Shown piece after piece: positions 44,359-53,355 of a DNA stretch of 64,000 nt; position 1 is the first letter of the stretch; every line of letters begins with the position of its first letter. The notes under the pieces were generated by a model, which had not been told where the DNA came from, searched no databases, and saw nothing but the letters and a program-made list of their open reading frames with translations. The position numbers were made by a program, and so were the translations under genes. Source of the stretch: Streptomyces xanthophaeus (GTDB taxonomy: Bacteria > Actinomycetota > Actinomycetes > Streptomycetales > Streptomycetaceae); NCBI RefSeq assembly GCF_000725805.1, contig NZ_KL647134.1, positions 124,001-188,000 of the forward strand. Direction: 5' to 3'.

Positions 44359-46401
44359 ATGTTCAGCACTGTTCTGGTCGCGAACCGGGGCGAGATCGCG
44401 GTCCGGGTCATCCGCACCCTGCGACAGCTCGGCGTCCGCTCCGTGGCCGTCTTCAGCGACGCCGACGCGGACGCACGCCACGTGCGGGAGGCCGACACGG
44501 CCGTCCGGATCGGCCCGGCCGCGGCCGCCGAGAGCTACCTGTCGGTGGAGCGGCTCCTGGACGCCGCCCGGCGCACGGGCGCCGAGGCGGTCCACCCCGG
44601 GTACGGCTTCCTCGCCGAGAACGCGGCCTTCGCCCAGGCCTGCGCCGACGCCGGACTGGCCTTCATCGGGCCGCCCGCCTCCGCCATCTCCCTGATGGGC
44701 GACAAGATCCGGGCCAAGGAGACGGTGAAGGCGGCCGGGGTCCCGGTCGTCCCGGGCTCCTCCGGCAGCGGCCTCTCTGACGCCGAACTGGCCTCCGCCG
44801 CCGCGGAGATCGGCATGCCGGTGCTGCTCAAGCCCTCGGCGGGCGGCGGCGGAAAGGGCATGCGGCTGGTGCGCGACGCCGCCCTGCTGGGCGAGGAGAT
44901 CGCGGCGGCCCGCCGCGAGGCGCGCTCCTCCTTCGGCGACGACACGCTCCTCGTGGAGCGGTGGGTCGACCGGCCCCGGCACATCGAGATCCAGGTCCTC
45001 GCCGACGCCCACGGCAACGTGGTCCACCTGGGCGAACGCGAGTGCTCGCTCCAGCGCCGCCACCAGAAGGTGATCGAGGAGGCCCCCTCGGTCCTCCTCG
45101 ACGAGAAGACCCGCGCCGCAATGGGCGAGGCGGCCGTCGAGGCGGCCCGCTCCTGCGGGTACGTCGGAGCGGGCACGGTGGAGTTCATCGTCCCCGGCGA
45201 GGACCCCTCCTCCTACTACTTCATGGAGATGAACACCCGCCTCCAGGTCGAGCACCCGGTGACCGAACTGATCACCGGCCTGGACCTGGTGGAGCAGCAG
45301 CTGCTGGTGGCGGCGGGCGCCCCGCTCGGCTTCACGCAGGCCGAGGTCCGCCTGACCGGCCACGCCATCGAGGCCCGGGTCTGCGCGGAGGACCCGGCCC
45401 GCGGGTTCCTGCCGTCCGGCGGTACGGTCCTGGCGCTGTCGGAGCCCTCGGGCGGTGCGGTGCGCACCGACTCCGGCCTGACGGCCGGGGTGCCGGTGGG
45501 CTCGACGTACGACCCGATGCTGTCCAAGGTCATCGCGTACGGCCCGGACCGGGCGGCGGCCCTGCGGGTGCTGCGCGGCGCCCTGGCCGACACGGTGATC
45601 CTGGGCGTCCAGACGAACGCCGGCTTCCTGCGCAGGCTGCTGGCCCACCCCGACGTGGTCTCGGGCGACCTGGACACCGGCCTGGTCGAGCGGGACCTGG
45701 GCACGCTCCTCCCGGAGGGCGTGCCGGACGAGGTGTATGCGGCCGCGGCCCTGCTGGCGCGGCCCGAGGCACCGGCGGACGCGAACCGGTGGGCCGATCC
45801 CTTCGACGCCCCGAGCGGCTGGCGCCTGGGCGGCACCCCCGCCTGGACGGTCCACCACTTCCGCCTCCCCGGCCAGGACCCGGTGGAAGTCCGTACCCGT
45901 CCGGCCGGCTCCGCCACCGAGCTCACCGTGTCCGCCGCGGCGGAGCCGCAGGCCCGGGATGCGGAGCAGGCCGCGGGCGCACCGGCGCGGGCCCGGACCG
46001 TGACCCGCACCGCCGACCGGGTGACGGTGGAACTCGACGGCGTGACCCACGCGTTCAGCCACGCGGCCTCCCCTGAGGGGATCTGGCTCGGCCGCGACGG
46101 GGACTCCTGGCACGTCCAGCACCACGACCCGGTCACCGCGTCCCTCAGCGGCAGCGGCCGCGGCGGGGCGGACACCCTCGCCGCCCCGATGCCCGGCACG
46201 GTCACCGTCGTGAAGGTCGCCGTCGGCGAGAAGGTCACCGCCGGCCAGAGCCTGCTCGTCGTCGAGGCCATGAAGATGGAGCACGTCATCTCCGCCCCGC
46301 ACTCCGGCACGGTCACCGAGCTCGACGTGACCCCCGGCAGCACCGTCGCCATGGACCAGGTGCTGGCCGTCGTCACCCCGGACGAGGAGGAGGACGCGTG
46401 A
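44359..46401 (+). CDS. accA1: Biotin-dependent acyl-CoA carboxylase alpha subunit (biotin carboxylase + BCCP)
   Basis: This 680-residue protein starts [20 protein letters not shown]. The ATP-grasp part has [15 protein letters not shown], and [14 protein letters not shown] carries the catalytic Glu/Arg. A variable BT-like linker follows, rich in Ala/Glu, then the C-terminal biotinyl domain with the biotin-accepting Lys639 in EAMKMEHVI. It charges biotin with bicarbonate for the beta subunit encoded just before. The stop overlaps the HMG-CoA lyase GTG by 4 bases. Confidence 0.93.
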   Translation: MFSTVLVANRGEIAVRVIRTLRQLGVRSVAVFSDADADARHVREADTAVRIGPAAAAESYLSVERLLDAARRTGAEAVHPGYGFLAENAAFAQACADAGLAFIGPPASAISLMGDKIRAKETVKAAGVPVVPGSSGSGLSDAELASAAAEIGMPVLLKPSAGGGGKGMRLVRDAALLGEEIAAARREARSSFGDDTLLVERWVDRPRHIEIQVLADAHGNVVHLGERECSLQRRHQKVIEEAPSVLLDEKTRAAMGEAAVEAARSCGYVGAGTVEFIVPGEDPSSYYFMEMNTRLQVEHPVTELITGLDLVEQQLLVAAGAPLGFTQAEVRLTGHAIEARVCAEDPARGFLPSGGTVLALSEPSGGAVRTDSGLTAGVPVGSTYDPMLSKVIAYGPDRAAALRVLRGALADTVILGVQTNAGFLRRLLAHPDVVSGDLDTGLVERDLGTLLPEGVPDEVYAAAALLARPEAPADANRWADPFDAPSGWRLGGTPAWTVHHFRLPGQDPVEVRTRPAGSATELTVSAAAEPQARDAEQAAGAPARARTVTRTADRVTVELDGVTHAFSHAASPEGIWLGRDGDSWHVQHHDPVTASLSGSGRGGADTLAAPMPGTVTVVKVAVGEKVTAGQSLLVVEAMKMEHVISAPHSGTVTELDVTPGSTVAMDQVLAVVTPDEEEDA

Positions 46402-47330
46402 ACGCGCTGCCCATGACCGTGCCCGCCCCGGGCCTGCCGCCCCGGGTCCGCATCCACGAGGTCGGGGCCCGCGACGGGCTGCAGAACGAGAAGACGGCCG
46501 TCCCCACGGAGGTGAAGGCGGAGTTCGTCCACCGCCTCGCCGCCGCCGGGCTGACCACCATCGAGGCGACCAGCTTCGTCCACCCCAAGTGGGTGCCCCA
46601 GCTCGCGGACGCGGAGCAGCTCTTCCCGCTGCTCGCCGACGTGGAGGCGGCGCTGCCGGTCCTCGTCCCCAACGAGCGCGGGCTCGACCGGGCGCTGGCG
46701 CTGGGGGCGACCCGGATCGCCGTCTTCGGCTCGGCGACCGAGACCTTCGCCTCCCGCAACCTCAACCGGACCGTCGCCGAGTCCCTGGCCATGTTCGAGC
46801 CCGTCGTGGCCCGGGCCAAGCAGGCCGGGGCGCACGTGCGCGGCTACCTCTCGATGTGCTTCGGCGACCCCTGGGAAGGGCCGGTCCCGGTCGACGGGGT
46901 GGTCGGCGTCGCGAAGGCCCTGCTGGACCTCGGCTGTGACGAGCTGAGCCTCGGCGACACCATCGGCGTCGCCACCCCGGGCCACGTCCAGGCCCTGCTG
47001 TCCGCGCTGAACGGGGCGGGCGTGGCCACCGACCTGATCGGCGTGCACTTCCACGACACCTACGGCCAGGCCCTGTCCAACACCCTCGCCGCGCTCCAGC
47101 ACGGCGTGACCACGGTCGACGCCTCCGCCGGGGGCCTCGGCGGATGCCCGTACGCCAAGAGCGCCACCGGGAACCTCGCCACCGAGGACCTGGTGTGGAT
47201 GCTCGACGGCCTCGGCATCGAGACCGGCGTCGACCTGGCCGCCCTCACCGCCACGAGCGTATGGATGGCCGAACAGCTGGGCCGCCCCAGCCCCTCCCGT
47301 ACCGTCCGCGCCCTCTCCCACAAGGAGTAA
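46398..47330 (+). CDS. hmgL: Hydroxymethylglutaryl-CoA lyase
   Basis: This 310-residue TIM-barrel enzyme has the family start [12 protein letters not shown], a metal-binding HFHDTYGQ and the flexible catalytic loop [15 protein letters not shown] with the active-site Cys. It cleaves HMG-CoA to acetoacetate and acetyl-CoA, the last step of leucine degradation. The GTG start overlaps the alpha-subunit stop (GTGA), so translation is coupled. Confidence 0.93.
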   Translation: MNALPMTVPAPGLPPRVRIHEVGARDGLQNEKTAVPTEVKAEFVHRLAAAGLTTIEATSFVHPKWVPQLADAEQLFPLLADVEAALPVLVPNERGLDRALALGATRIAVFGSATETFASRNLNRTVAESLAMFEPVVARAKQAGAHVRGYLSMCFGDPWEGPVPVDGVVGVAKALLDLGCDELSLGDTIGVATPGHVQALLSALNGAGVATDLIGVHFHDTYGQALSNTLAALQHGVTTVDASAGGLGGCPYAKSATGNLATEDLVWMLDGLGIETGVDLAALTATSVWMAEQLGRPSPSRTVRALSHKE

Positions 47331-47337
47331 GAGACCC

Positions 47338-48498
47338 ATGTCCCTCGACCACCGGCTCACCCCCGAGCACGAGGAACTCCGCCGTACCGTCGAGGCGTTC
47401 GCGCACGACGTGATCGCGCCGAAGATCGGCGACCTGTACGAGCGTCACGAGTTCCCGTACGAGATCGTCGCCGAGATGGGCCGCATGGGCCTGTTCGGCC
47501 TGCCCTTCCCCGAGGAGTACGGCGGCATGGGCGGCGACTACCTCGCCCTCGGCATCGCCCTGGAGGAGCTGGCCCGCGTCGACTCCTCGGTCGCCATCAC
47601 CCTGGAGGCCGGGGTCTCCCTCGGCGCCATGCCGATCTACCTCTTCGGCTCCGAGGAGCAGAAGCGGCAGTGGCTGCCCAAGATGTGTTCCGGTGAGGTC
47701 CTGGGCGCCTTCGGCCTGACCGAGCCGGGCGCCGGCTCGGACGCGGGCGGCACCCGCACCACGGCCGTCCGCGAGGGCGACGAGTGGGTGATCAACGGTT
47801 CGAAGTGCTTCATCACCAACTCGGGCACGGACATCACGGGCCTGGTCACCGTCACCGCCGTGACCGGCCGCAAGGCCGACGGCCGCCCGGAGATCTCCTC
47901 GATCATCGTCCCGTCCGGCACCCCGGGCTTCACGGTGGCCGCGCCCTACTCCAAGGTCGGCTGGAACGCCTCGGACACCCGCGAGCTGTCCTTCGACGGG
48001 GTGCGGGTCCCGCTGGCCAACCTGGTCGGCGCGGAGGGCCGCGGGTACGCGCAGTTCCTGCGCATCCTGGACGAGGGCCGGATCGCGATCTCCGCTCTGG
48101 CCACCGGTCTGGCGCAGGGCTGCGTGGACGAGTCGGTGAAGTACGCCAGGGAGCGGCACGCCTTCGGCAAGGCGATCGGCGACAACCAGGCCATCCAGTT
48201 CAAGCTGGCGGACATGGAGATGCGCGCCCACATGGCCCGTATCGGCTGGCGTGACGCGGCCTCGCGGCTGGTGGCCGGCGAGCCCTTCAAGAAGGAGGCG
48301 GCGATCGCCAAGCTGTACTCCTCCACCGTGGCCGTGGACAACGCCCGTGAGGCCACGCAGATCCACGGCGGCTACGGCTTCATGAACGAGTACCCGGTCG
48401 CCCGCATGTGGCGGGACTCCAAGATCCTGGAGATCGGCGAGGGGACGAGCGAGGTCCAGCGCATGCTGATCGCCCGCGAGCTGGGCTTCACCGCCTAG
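47338..48498 (+). CDS. acdH: Acyl-CoA dehydrogenase, probable isovaleryl-CoA dehydrogenase
   Basis: This 386-residue FAD enzyme has GAFGLTEPGAGSDAGGTRTTA, FITNSGTD, NASDTRELSFDGVRVP and the C-terminal QIHGGYGFMNEYPVARMWRD. As the last gene of the methylcrotonyl-CoA operon it most likely oxidises isovaleryl-CoA to 3-methylcrotonyl-CoA, completing the leucine branch. AcdH of streptomycetes can also use isobutyryl-CoA and 2-methylbutyryl-CoA. Its AAGGAG site overlaps the lyase stop region, so it is part of the operon. Regulation is by the upstream AccR-type sites. Confidence 0.92.
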   Translation: MSLDHRLTPEHEELRRTVEAFAHDVIAPKIGDLYERHEFPYEIVAEMGRMGLFGLPFPEEYGGMGGDYLALGIALEELARVDSSVAITLEAGVSLGAMPIYLFGSEEQKRQWLPKMCSGEVLGAFGLTEPGAGSDAGGTRTTAVREGDEWVINGSKCFITNSGTDITGLVTVTAVTGRKADGRPEISSIIVPSGTPGFTVAAPYSKVGWNASDTRELSFDGVRVPLANLVGAEGRGYAQFLRILDEGRIAISALATGLAQGCVDESVKYARERHAFGKAIGDNQAIQFKLADMEMRAHMARIGWRDAASRLVAGEPFKKEAAIAKLYSSTVAVDNAREATQIHGGYGFMNEYPVARMWRDSKILEIGEGTSEVQRMLIARELGFTA

Positions 48499-48571
48499 CC
48501 GCCGGCGGCGGCGGCCGCGGCCGCGGATCGTCCGGAGGGGGTCCTGGGACAGGGCCCCCTTTCTCGTTCCC

Positions 48572-48594
48572 AGGAAGGTTAGGCTAACCTTCCT
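48572..48594. promoter_or_regulatory. Iron box (DmdR1/IdeR operator) upstream of desE
   Basis: AGGAAGGTTAG-G-CTAACCTTCCT, read as two arms around a single G, is a perfect 11-1-11 dyad containing TTAGGCTAACC. It matches the iron-box consensus of DtxR-type repressors. It ends 47 bases before the desE ATG, so desE and desF should be repressed by iron. Confidence 0.92.
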
Positions 48595-48641
48595 GCCAAA
48601 TGGCTCCCCGGCCGCCGGAACGTACGAATACGGACACCCTC

Positions 48642-49682
48642 ATGCGCAAGTCCCGCACCTCCCCCCTCTCCCGTCGCGGTCTCATAGCGGCCGGCGGCGC
48701 CCTCGGCCTCGTCGCCGCGCTCAGCGCCTGTGGCACGACCCAGGCGAAGGGGGAAGGCGGCAAGGACACCGGCGCGGCCGCGTCGGAGGGCTGGTCCTTC
48801 AAGGACGACCTCGGCACGGACATCAACCTCAAGGCCAAGCCGAAGAACGTCGTCGCCTACACCGGCACGGCCGCCGCGCTCCACGACTACGGGGTCCAGG
48901 TCAAGGGCGTGTTCGGCCCCACCAAGACCGCCGACGGCAAGCCCGACCCGAACGCCGGCTCGATGGACATCTCCAAGGTCGAGATCCTGGGCAACGTCTA
49001 CGACGAGTTCAACGTCGAGAAGTACGCCGCCCTCCAGCCCGACCTGCTGGTCACCAACACCTGGGACGGAAGCCTCTGGTACGTCCCGACCGCCTCCAAG
49101 GACAAGATCGCGAAGCTGGCCCCGGCCGCCGCGATCGGCGTGGGCAAGGGCGTCTCCCTCGACCGGGCCCTGGAGCGCACGGCCGACCTCGCCAAGGCCC
49201 TGGGCGCCGACCTGAACACCCAGAAGACGGCCGACGCCAAGGCCCGCTTCGAGACCGGCGCCGCCAAGGTCCGCGAGGCCACCAAGGCCAACCCGGGCAT
49301 CAAGGTGCTCGTCGGCTCCGGCTCCGACGCCCTCTTCTACGTGTCCACCCCGAAGACCTCGGCCGACCTCAAGTACTTCGAGACCCTGGGCGTCGAGTTC
49401 GTCACCCCCGAGGACGGCGCGCTGGACGCGGGCGGCTTCTACGAGAGCCTCAGCTGGGAGAACGCGGGCAAGTACCCGGCCGACCTGGTCCTGCTCGACA
49501 ACCGCACCGGCACCCTCCAGCAGGAGGAGCTGAAGGCCAGGCCCACCTGGACCGAGCTCCCCGCGGTCAAGGCCGGCCAGGTCGCCCCGCGCGTGACCGA
49601 GCCGATCTACTCGTACGACAAGTGCGCCCAGATCCTCGAAGACCTCGCGAAGGCAATCCAGAACGCCAAGAAGGTCAGCTGA
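48642..49682 (+). CDS. desE: Siderophore-binding lipoprotein, DesE-like (ferrioxamine uptake)
   Basis: This 346-residue protein has a twin-arginine/lipoprotein signal: RR at 11-12 and lipobox LSAC with Cys30. The mature part is a class III periplasmic-binding fold with NVVAYTGTAAALHDYGV, YDEFNVEKYAALQPDLLVTNTW and GVEFVTPEDGALDAGGFYESLSWE. It should bind hydroxamate siderophores, chiefly ferrioxamines, at the outer face of the membrane. The start at 48642 is preferred to an in-frame ATG at 48600, which lies next to the iron box and adds a polar leader. The partner permease and ATPase are not in this window. Confidence 0.9.
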   Translation: MRKSRTSPLSRRGLIAAGGALGLVAALSACGTTQAKGEGGKDTGAAASEGWSFKDDLGTDINLKAKPKNVVAYTGTAAALHDYGVQVKGVFGPTKTADGKPDPNAGSMDISKVEILGNVYDEFNVEKYAALQPDLLVTNTWDGSLWYVPTASKDKIAKLAPAAAIGVGKGVSLDRALERTADLAKALGADLNTQKTADAKARFETGAAKVREATKANPGIKVLVGSGSDALFYVSTPKTSADLKYFETLGVEFVTPEDGALDAGGFYESLSWENAGKYPADLVLLDNRTGTLQQEELKARPTWTELPAVKAGQVAPRVTEPIYSYDKCAQILEDLAKAIQNAKKVS

Positions 49683-49752
49683 CCCCCGCCGCCCCACCGC
49701 ACCGGACCGCACCGCACCGGACCGACCGGCCTTCCCAGGGGGGACCCACCGC

Positions 49753-50697
49753 ATGACGGCAACAGCATCCGGATCCGCAGCCGCAGCCGCAGCCGCGTCC
49801 GACGTCCCGGCCGAGCAGCACTTCCGCTTCTTCGCCCTCGACGTGCTCCGCACCCGCCGCCTCGGGCGCTCGTTCCTGCGGGTCACCTTCGGCGGGGAGT
49901 CGCTCGCGGACTTCCGCTCGGGCGGCTTCGACCAGAGCCTCTCGCTCTTCCTGCCGCCCCCGCACCGGGAGCACACCGTGCTCCCCTCCACCGACGCGGA
50001 CACCTGGTTCGCGGCCTGGCGCGCGATGCCCGACGAGGAGCGTCCGGCGATGCGCTCCTACACCGTGCGCGAGCAGCGCCGGACACCCGAAGGGGTGGAC
50101 GAGGTCGACGTGGACTTCGTCCTGCACGGTGACCACGGCCCCGCCTCCCACTGGGCCGGGCGGGCGGTCACCGGCCGCCGGATCATGGCGATCGGACCGG
50201 CCGTCGCGCAGAACAGGTCCGTGCGCTTCCAGCCCCCGGCCGACTGCACCGAGGTCTGGATGTACGCGGACGAGACCGCGCTGCCCGCCGCCGCGGCGAT
50301 CCTCGAACGGCTCGGCGCCGGGGTCCGGGTCCGGGCCTGGTTCGAGGTGCCGCACGCGGACGACCGGCTCGCACCGGCCGCCCCCGCGGACACCGTCCTC
50401 ACCTGGATCGTGCGCGAGGGCACGGGCCCCGACCGGACCGGGCGGGTCCTGGACGCGCTGCGCGCCGCGGAGCCCGGTGACGCCGCCGGGCCCGCCCGCG
50501 GAGCCCCGTACGTCTGGCTCGCGGGCGAGGCCGGCACCGTCCGGGCCGTACGCCGCCACCTGGTGCAGGAACGCGGCGTCGACCGCAGGGCCGTGCGCTT
50601 CACCGGCTACTGGCGGCTCGGCTCCAGCGAGGAGCAGCTCCTCGCCGAGGCCTACGCGGGCCGGGCCCCCGGCGAGGAGCCGGACTCCGCCCTGTGA
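49753..50697 (+). CDS. desF: Siderophore-interacting flavoprotein (ferric reductase-type), DesF-like
   Basis: This 314-residue protein has the SIP FAD-binding barrel: MRSYTVREQRRTPE, VDVDFVLHGDHGPASHWAGRA and GRRIMAIGPA. A C-terminal NAD(P)H-binding SIP domain follows, with VWLAGEAGTVRAVRRHLVQERGVDRRAVRFTGYWRLG. Such proteins reduce Fe(III)-siderophore to release iron in the cytoplasm. It starts 70 bases after desE, with tandem GCACCGGACC-type repeats between them, and shares its iron control. The N-terminus is Ala/Ser-rich. Normally desABCD follow; here a GH20 gene begins 7 bases after the stop. Confidence 0.9.
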   Translation: MTATASGSAAAAAAASDVPAEQHFRFFALDVLRTRRLGRSFLRVTFGGESLADFRSGGFDQSLSLFLPPPHREHTVLPSTDADTWFAAWRAMPDEERPAMRSYTVREQRRTPEGVDEVDVDFVLHGDHGPASHWAGRAVTGRRIMAIGPAVAQNRSVRFQPPADCTEVWMYADETALPAAAAILERLGAGVRVRAWFEVPHADDRLAPAAPADTVLTWIVREGTGPDRTGRVLDALRAAEPGDAAGPARGAPYVWLAGEAGTVRAVRRHLVQERGVDRRAVRFTGYWRLGSSEEQLLAEAYAGRAPGEEPDSAL

Positions 50698-50704
50698 AGG
50701 GACG

Positions 50705-52315
50705 CTAGGACCACGGCACGTCCGGGGCCCGGTAGTAGCTGACGTCCTGGGCGTCCAGGCGCGGGCCCTGGGCCGCGAGCCGTTCGCGGTAGGAGGCCCA
50801 GTCCCGCGGGCCGTGGCTCCAGCCCAGTTCGGCCAGGCTCAGGACCCTCGGGAAGGCCATCAGCTCCAGGTCCCCGCGGGTCGCGACGGTCTCCGTCCAC
50901 AGCGGCGCCTCGACGCCCAGGACCGCGGACTCGGGAACTCCGGCCAGATAGGAGCCCGGGTCCCAGGAGTAGGACCGCTCCACGGGGACGTAACCGGCCC
51001 AGGCCAGGCCCGGCTTGGTCTGCGCGTCGTACTTCATGTCCAGGTAGAGCCGGTCCGCGGGCGACAGGATCACCGGATGGCCGGCCTTCGCCGCCGCCGC
51101 GACGGCCGCCTTCTCCGCCGCCGGGGTCTTGTCGTGGCCCCAGTACTGGAGCACCGCGTCCTCGGCCGGGCGGGCCGCGGCCAGCTGGTGCCAGGCCATC
51201 ACCTTCTTGCCGTGGCGCCCCACCACCGCCTGCGCCCGGTCCATGAAGGCCGCGTAGTCCGCCGCCGGGGTCGAGTGGGCCTCGTCGCCGCCGATGTGGA
51301 GGTAGCGGCCCGGCGTGAGCTCCGCGAGTTCACCGAGCACCTCGTCGATGAACTCGTACGTCCGCTCCTTGCCGACGCACAGCGAGCTGAAGCCCACCTT
51401 GGTCCCGGTGTACCGCTCGGGGGCCTTCCCGTCGCAGTTCAGCTCGGCGTAGGAGGCGAGTGCGGCGTTCACGTGGCCCGGCATGTCGATCTCGGGGACC
51501 ACGTCCACGTACCGCTGGCCCGCGTACGCGACCAGCTCGCGGTAGTCGGCCTTGCTCCAGTACCCGCCGGGGCCGCCGCCGACCTCGCTGCCGCCGCCGT
51601 GCTCCGCCAGCCGCGGCCAGGAGTCGACCGCCAGGCGCCAGCCCTGGTCGTCCGTCAGGTGCACGTGCAGGGTGTTGACCTTGTACTGGGCCAGCTGGTC
51701 GATGTACCTCTTCACCTGCTCGACCGTGAAGAAGTGCCGTGCGACGTCGATCATCGCGCCCCGGTACGCGAACCGCGGCCGGTCGGTGACCGTGCCGCCG
51801 GGGACCGTCCCGGGCCCCGCCACCGGCACCAGCTGGCGCAGGGTCTGCCCCGCGCGGAAGAGCCCCGCCGGGGTGCGCGCGGTGAGGGTGACCCCGCCCG
51901 GGCGGGACTCCAGCCGGTACCCCTCGTCCCCCACCCCCTCGGCGTCCTCGTCCAGCCGGAGCCGGATGCCGTCCCCCTCGGCCCCGTCGACCACCGGCAG
52001 CGGCAGCCCGCTCGGGCCGCGCAGCTGCTCGGCGAGGAGCTCGCCGACCTGGCGGACCTCCTCCCCCGACCCGTGGCCCGTACGGATGACCGTGCCGGCG
52101 CCGAAGGCGTACCCGGGGCCCTGCGCCTGCGCGGACAGGGGCGCGGGCAGGAGCCGTTCGTAGGGGGCGAGGACGGCTGCGGGCCGCCGGTCGCCGGGTC
52201 TGGCGTCGTCTCCGTGGGCGGCGGTGCAGGCGGTGGCCAGCAGCGGGGCCACGCCGAGGAGGAGGGGGCCGAGGGGCCCGAGGAGGGTGCCGAGCGTGCG
52301 TCGCAGGACTCTCAT
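50705..52315 (-). CDS. Exported GH20 beta-N-acetylhexosaminidase
   Basis: This 536-residue protein has a signal peptide ending LLATAC (Cys30), possibly a lipoprotein site, though position -3 is Ala. The GH20b domain leads into the TIM barrel, with the catalytic Asp-Glu pair in HIGGDEAH and NTLHVHLTDDQGWRL and DMPGHVNAAL around it. It removes terminal GlcNAc/GalNAc from chitin oligomers or glycans outside the cell. In S. coelicolor the neighbour of the des cluster is also a hexosaminidase. It shares a 52-base divergent promoter with the DUF4429 gene, which holds a DasR-like inverted repeat. Confidence 0.92.
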   Translation of the reverse strand: MRVLRRTLGTLLGPLGPLLLGVAPLLATACTAAHGDDARPGDRRPAAVLAPYERLLPAPLSAQAQGPGYAFGAGTVIRTGHGSGEEVRQVGELLAEQLRGPSGLPLPVVDGAEGDGIRLRLDEDAEGVGDEGYRLESRPGGVTLTARTPAGLFRAGQTLRQLVPVAGPGTVPGGTVTDRPRFAYRGAMIDVARHFFTVEQVKRYIDQLAQYKVNTLHVHLTDDQGWRLAVDSWPRLAEHGGGSEVGGGPGGYWSKADYRELVAYAGQRYVDVVPEIDMPGHVNAALASYAELNCDGKAPERYTGTKVGFSSLCVGKERTYEFIDEVLGELAELTPGRYLHIGGDEAHSTPAADYAAFMDRAQAVVGRHGKKVMAWHQLAAARPAEDAVLQYWGHDKTPAAEKAAVAAAAKAGHPVILSPADRLYLDMKYDAQTKPGLAWAGYVPVERSYSWDPGSYLAGVPESAVLGVEAPLWTETVATRGDLELMAFPRVLSLAELGWSHGPRDWASYRERLAAQGPRLDAQDVSYYRAPDVPWS

Positions 52316-52316
52316 G

Positions 52317-52341
52317 GCCCCAGGTATAGGCCACCTGGGGC
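52317..52341. promoter_or_regulatory. DasR-like (dre) inverted repeat upstream of hexosaminidase
   Basis: GCCCCAGGT and ACCTGGGGC enclose ATAGGCC, a perfect 9-7-9 dyad starting 2 bases before the GH20 gene. Its core AGGTATAGGCCA matches TGGTCTAGACCA, the DasR element core, at 9 of 12 positions. DasR controls chitin and GlcNAc genes in streptomycetes. Confidence 0.55.
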
Positions 52342-52367
52342 GTTCAGGCCGGTGCGAGAATCGTCGG

Positions 52368-53279
52368 ATGGCGGAAATCATCCAGAAGGACGGCACGTGG
52401 ACCTTCGACGGGGACACGGTGCGCATCGTGCCGGGCCGCGACAAGGGGGTGGGCCTGCTGCGCCAGACCCTCGGTGAAGTGGCGGTCCCGCTGCGCGCGG
52501 TGGCGGGCATCAGCTACGAACCGGGCCGCAAGTCGGGCCGGTTGCGGCTGCGGCTGCGCGACGGCGCCGACCCGCTGCTCCAGGTGACGGGCGGGCGGCT
52601 GGCGGAGGCCTCCGACCCGTACCGGCTCAGCGTGGAGAGCGACCGCAGCGGGGTGGCCGAGTACTTCGTGGACGAGGTGCGCAACGCGCTGCTGCTGGAG
52701 CAGGTGGAGAGCGGGCCGACGGTCGCCTACCTGCTGCCCGGCCCCCCGGTGCCGGTCACGGTGAGCGCGGGCGACGGGACGGTCGCCTTCGACGGGGACC
52801 GGGTGGTGCTGGAGTGGAACTGGAAGACGGAGGACGCCAAGAGCTCCGGCGGAGCGCGCTCGTTCCGGGCCGCGGACGTGAAGGCGGTGGAGTGGACCCC
52901 GGCGGTGGGACTGGAGAACGGCTGGCTCCGCTTCACCCTGGCCGGCGCCACGGCCTCGGCGCCCGCACCCAAGTACGACCCCCACGCGGTGGAGCTGTTC
53001 GGCTTCAAGAAGGACCCGCTGATGGCCTTGGTCGCGGCGGCGGTGGCGGTACGGCTGCCCCACCCGGCGGCGGCAGCGGCCGAGGAGGCCCCCGCGGCCC
53101 TCGCCGCGGCGGGCGGCTCCCTGGGGCTGCCGGGCGGGGCGTCGGGGGCCGCGGAGGAGCCCGTCGACCACGACGCCCTGCTGCGGCGGCTGCGCGAGCT
53201 CGGCGAACTGCACCAGTCGGGCATCCTCACGGCCGATGAGTTCACGGCGGCCAAGCAGGCCGTTTTGCGGCGTTTCTGA
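52368..53279 (+). CDS. DUF4429 protein with C-terminal SHOCT helix
   Basis: The 303-residue protein holds two DUF4429 beta-rich domains, each a PH-like repeat: residues ~1-115 (WTFDGDTVRIVPGRDKG) and ~125-235 (VAFDGDRVVLEWNWK). An Ala/Gly linker leads to a C-terminal SHOCT motif (HDALLRRLRELGELHQSGILTADEFTAAKQAVL). SHOCT helices often mediate oligomerisation or membrane contact. The role is unknown. It is read divergently from the GH20 gene. A GATC-rich hairpin and a DasR-type site follow its stop. Confidence 0.85.
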   Translation: MAEIIQKDGTWTFDGDTVRIVPGRDKGVGLLRQTLGEVAVPLRAVAGISYEPGRKSGRLRLRLRDGADPLLQVTGGRLAEASDPYRLSVESDRSGVAEYFVDEVRNALLLEQVESGPTVAYLLPGPPVPVTVSAGDGTVAFDGDRVVLEWNWKTEDAKSSGGARSFRAADVKAVEWTPAVGLENGWLRFTLAGATASAPAPKYDPHAVELFGFKKDPLMALVAAAVAVRLPHPAAAAAEEAPAALAAAGGSLGLPGGASGAAEEPVDHDALLRRLRELGELHQSGILTADEFTAAKQAVLRRF

Positions 53280-53297
53280 CCGGATCCACGCATTCCG

Positions 53298-53311
53298 CTG
53301 GTCCAGACCAG
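53298..53311. promoter_or_regulatory. DasR-responsive element (dre) between DUF4429 and the glmS unit
   Basis: CTGGTCCAGACCAG is a perfect 14-base dyad and differs from the TGGTCTAGACCA core by one base. It lies 45 bases before the small gene that precedes glmS. Amino-sugar control of glmS by DasR would be logical. Confidence 0.65.
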
Positions 53312-53314
53312 GGA

Positions 53315-53340
53315 GATCCTGCCCGGAATCGGGCAGGATC
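53315..53340 (+). terminator. Strong hairpin between the dre site and the next gene
   Basis: GATCCTGCCCG and its complement form a perfect 11-bp stem with a GAAT loop, followed by TTTG. It lies 36 bases after the DUF4429 stop and 15 before the next ATG. It may be that gene's terminator, or an attenuator for the next unit if transcription starts at the dre site. Confidence 0.6.
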
Positions 53341-53355
53341 TTTGCATTCACCGGT

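Noticed and set aside
48600..49682. desE starting at the ATG at 48600
   Set aside because: It would add 14 polar residues before the twin-arginine signal and place the start 6 bases from the iron box.
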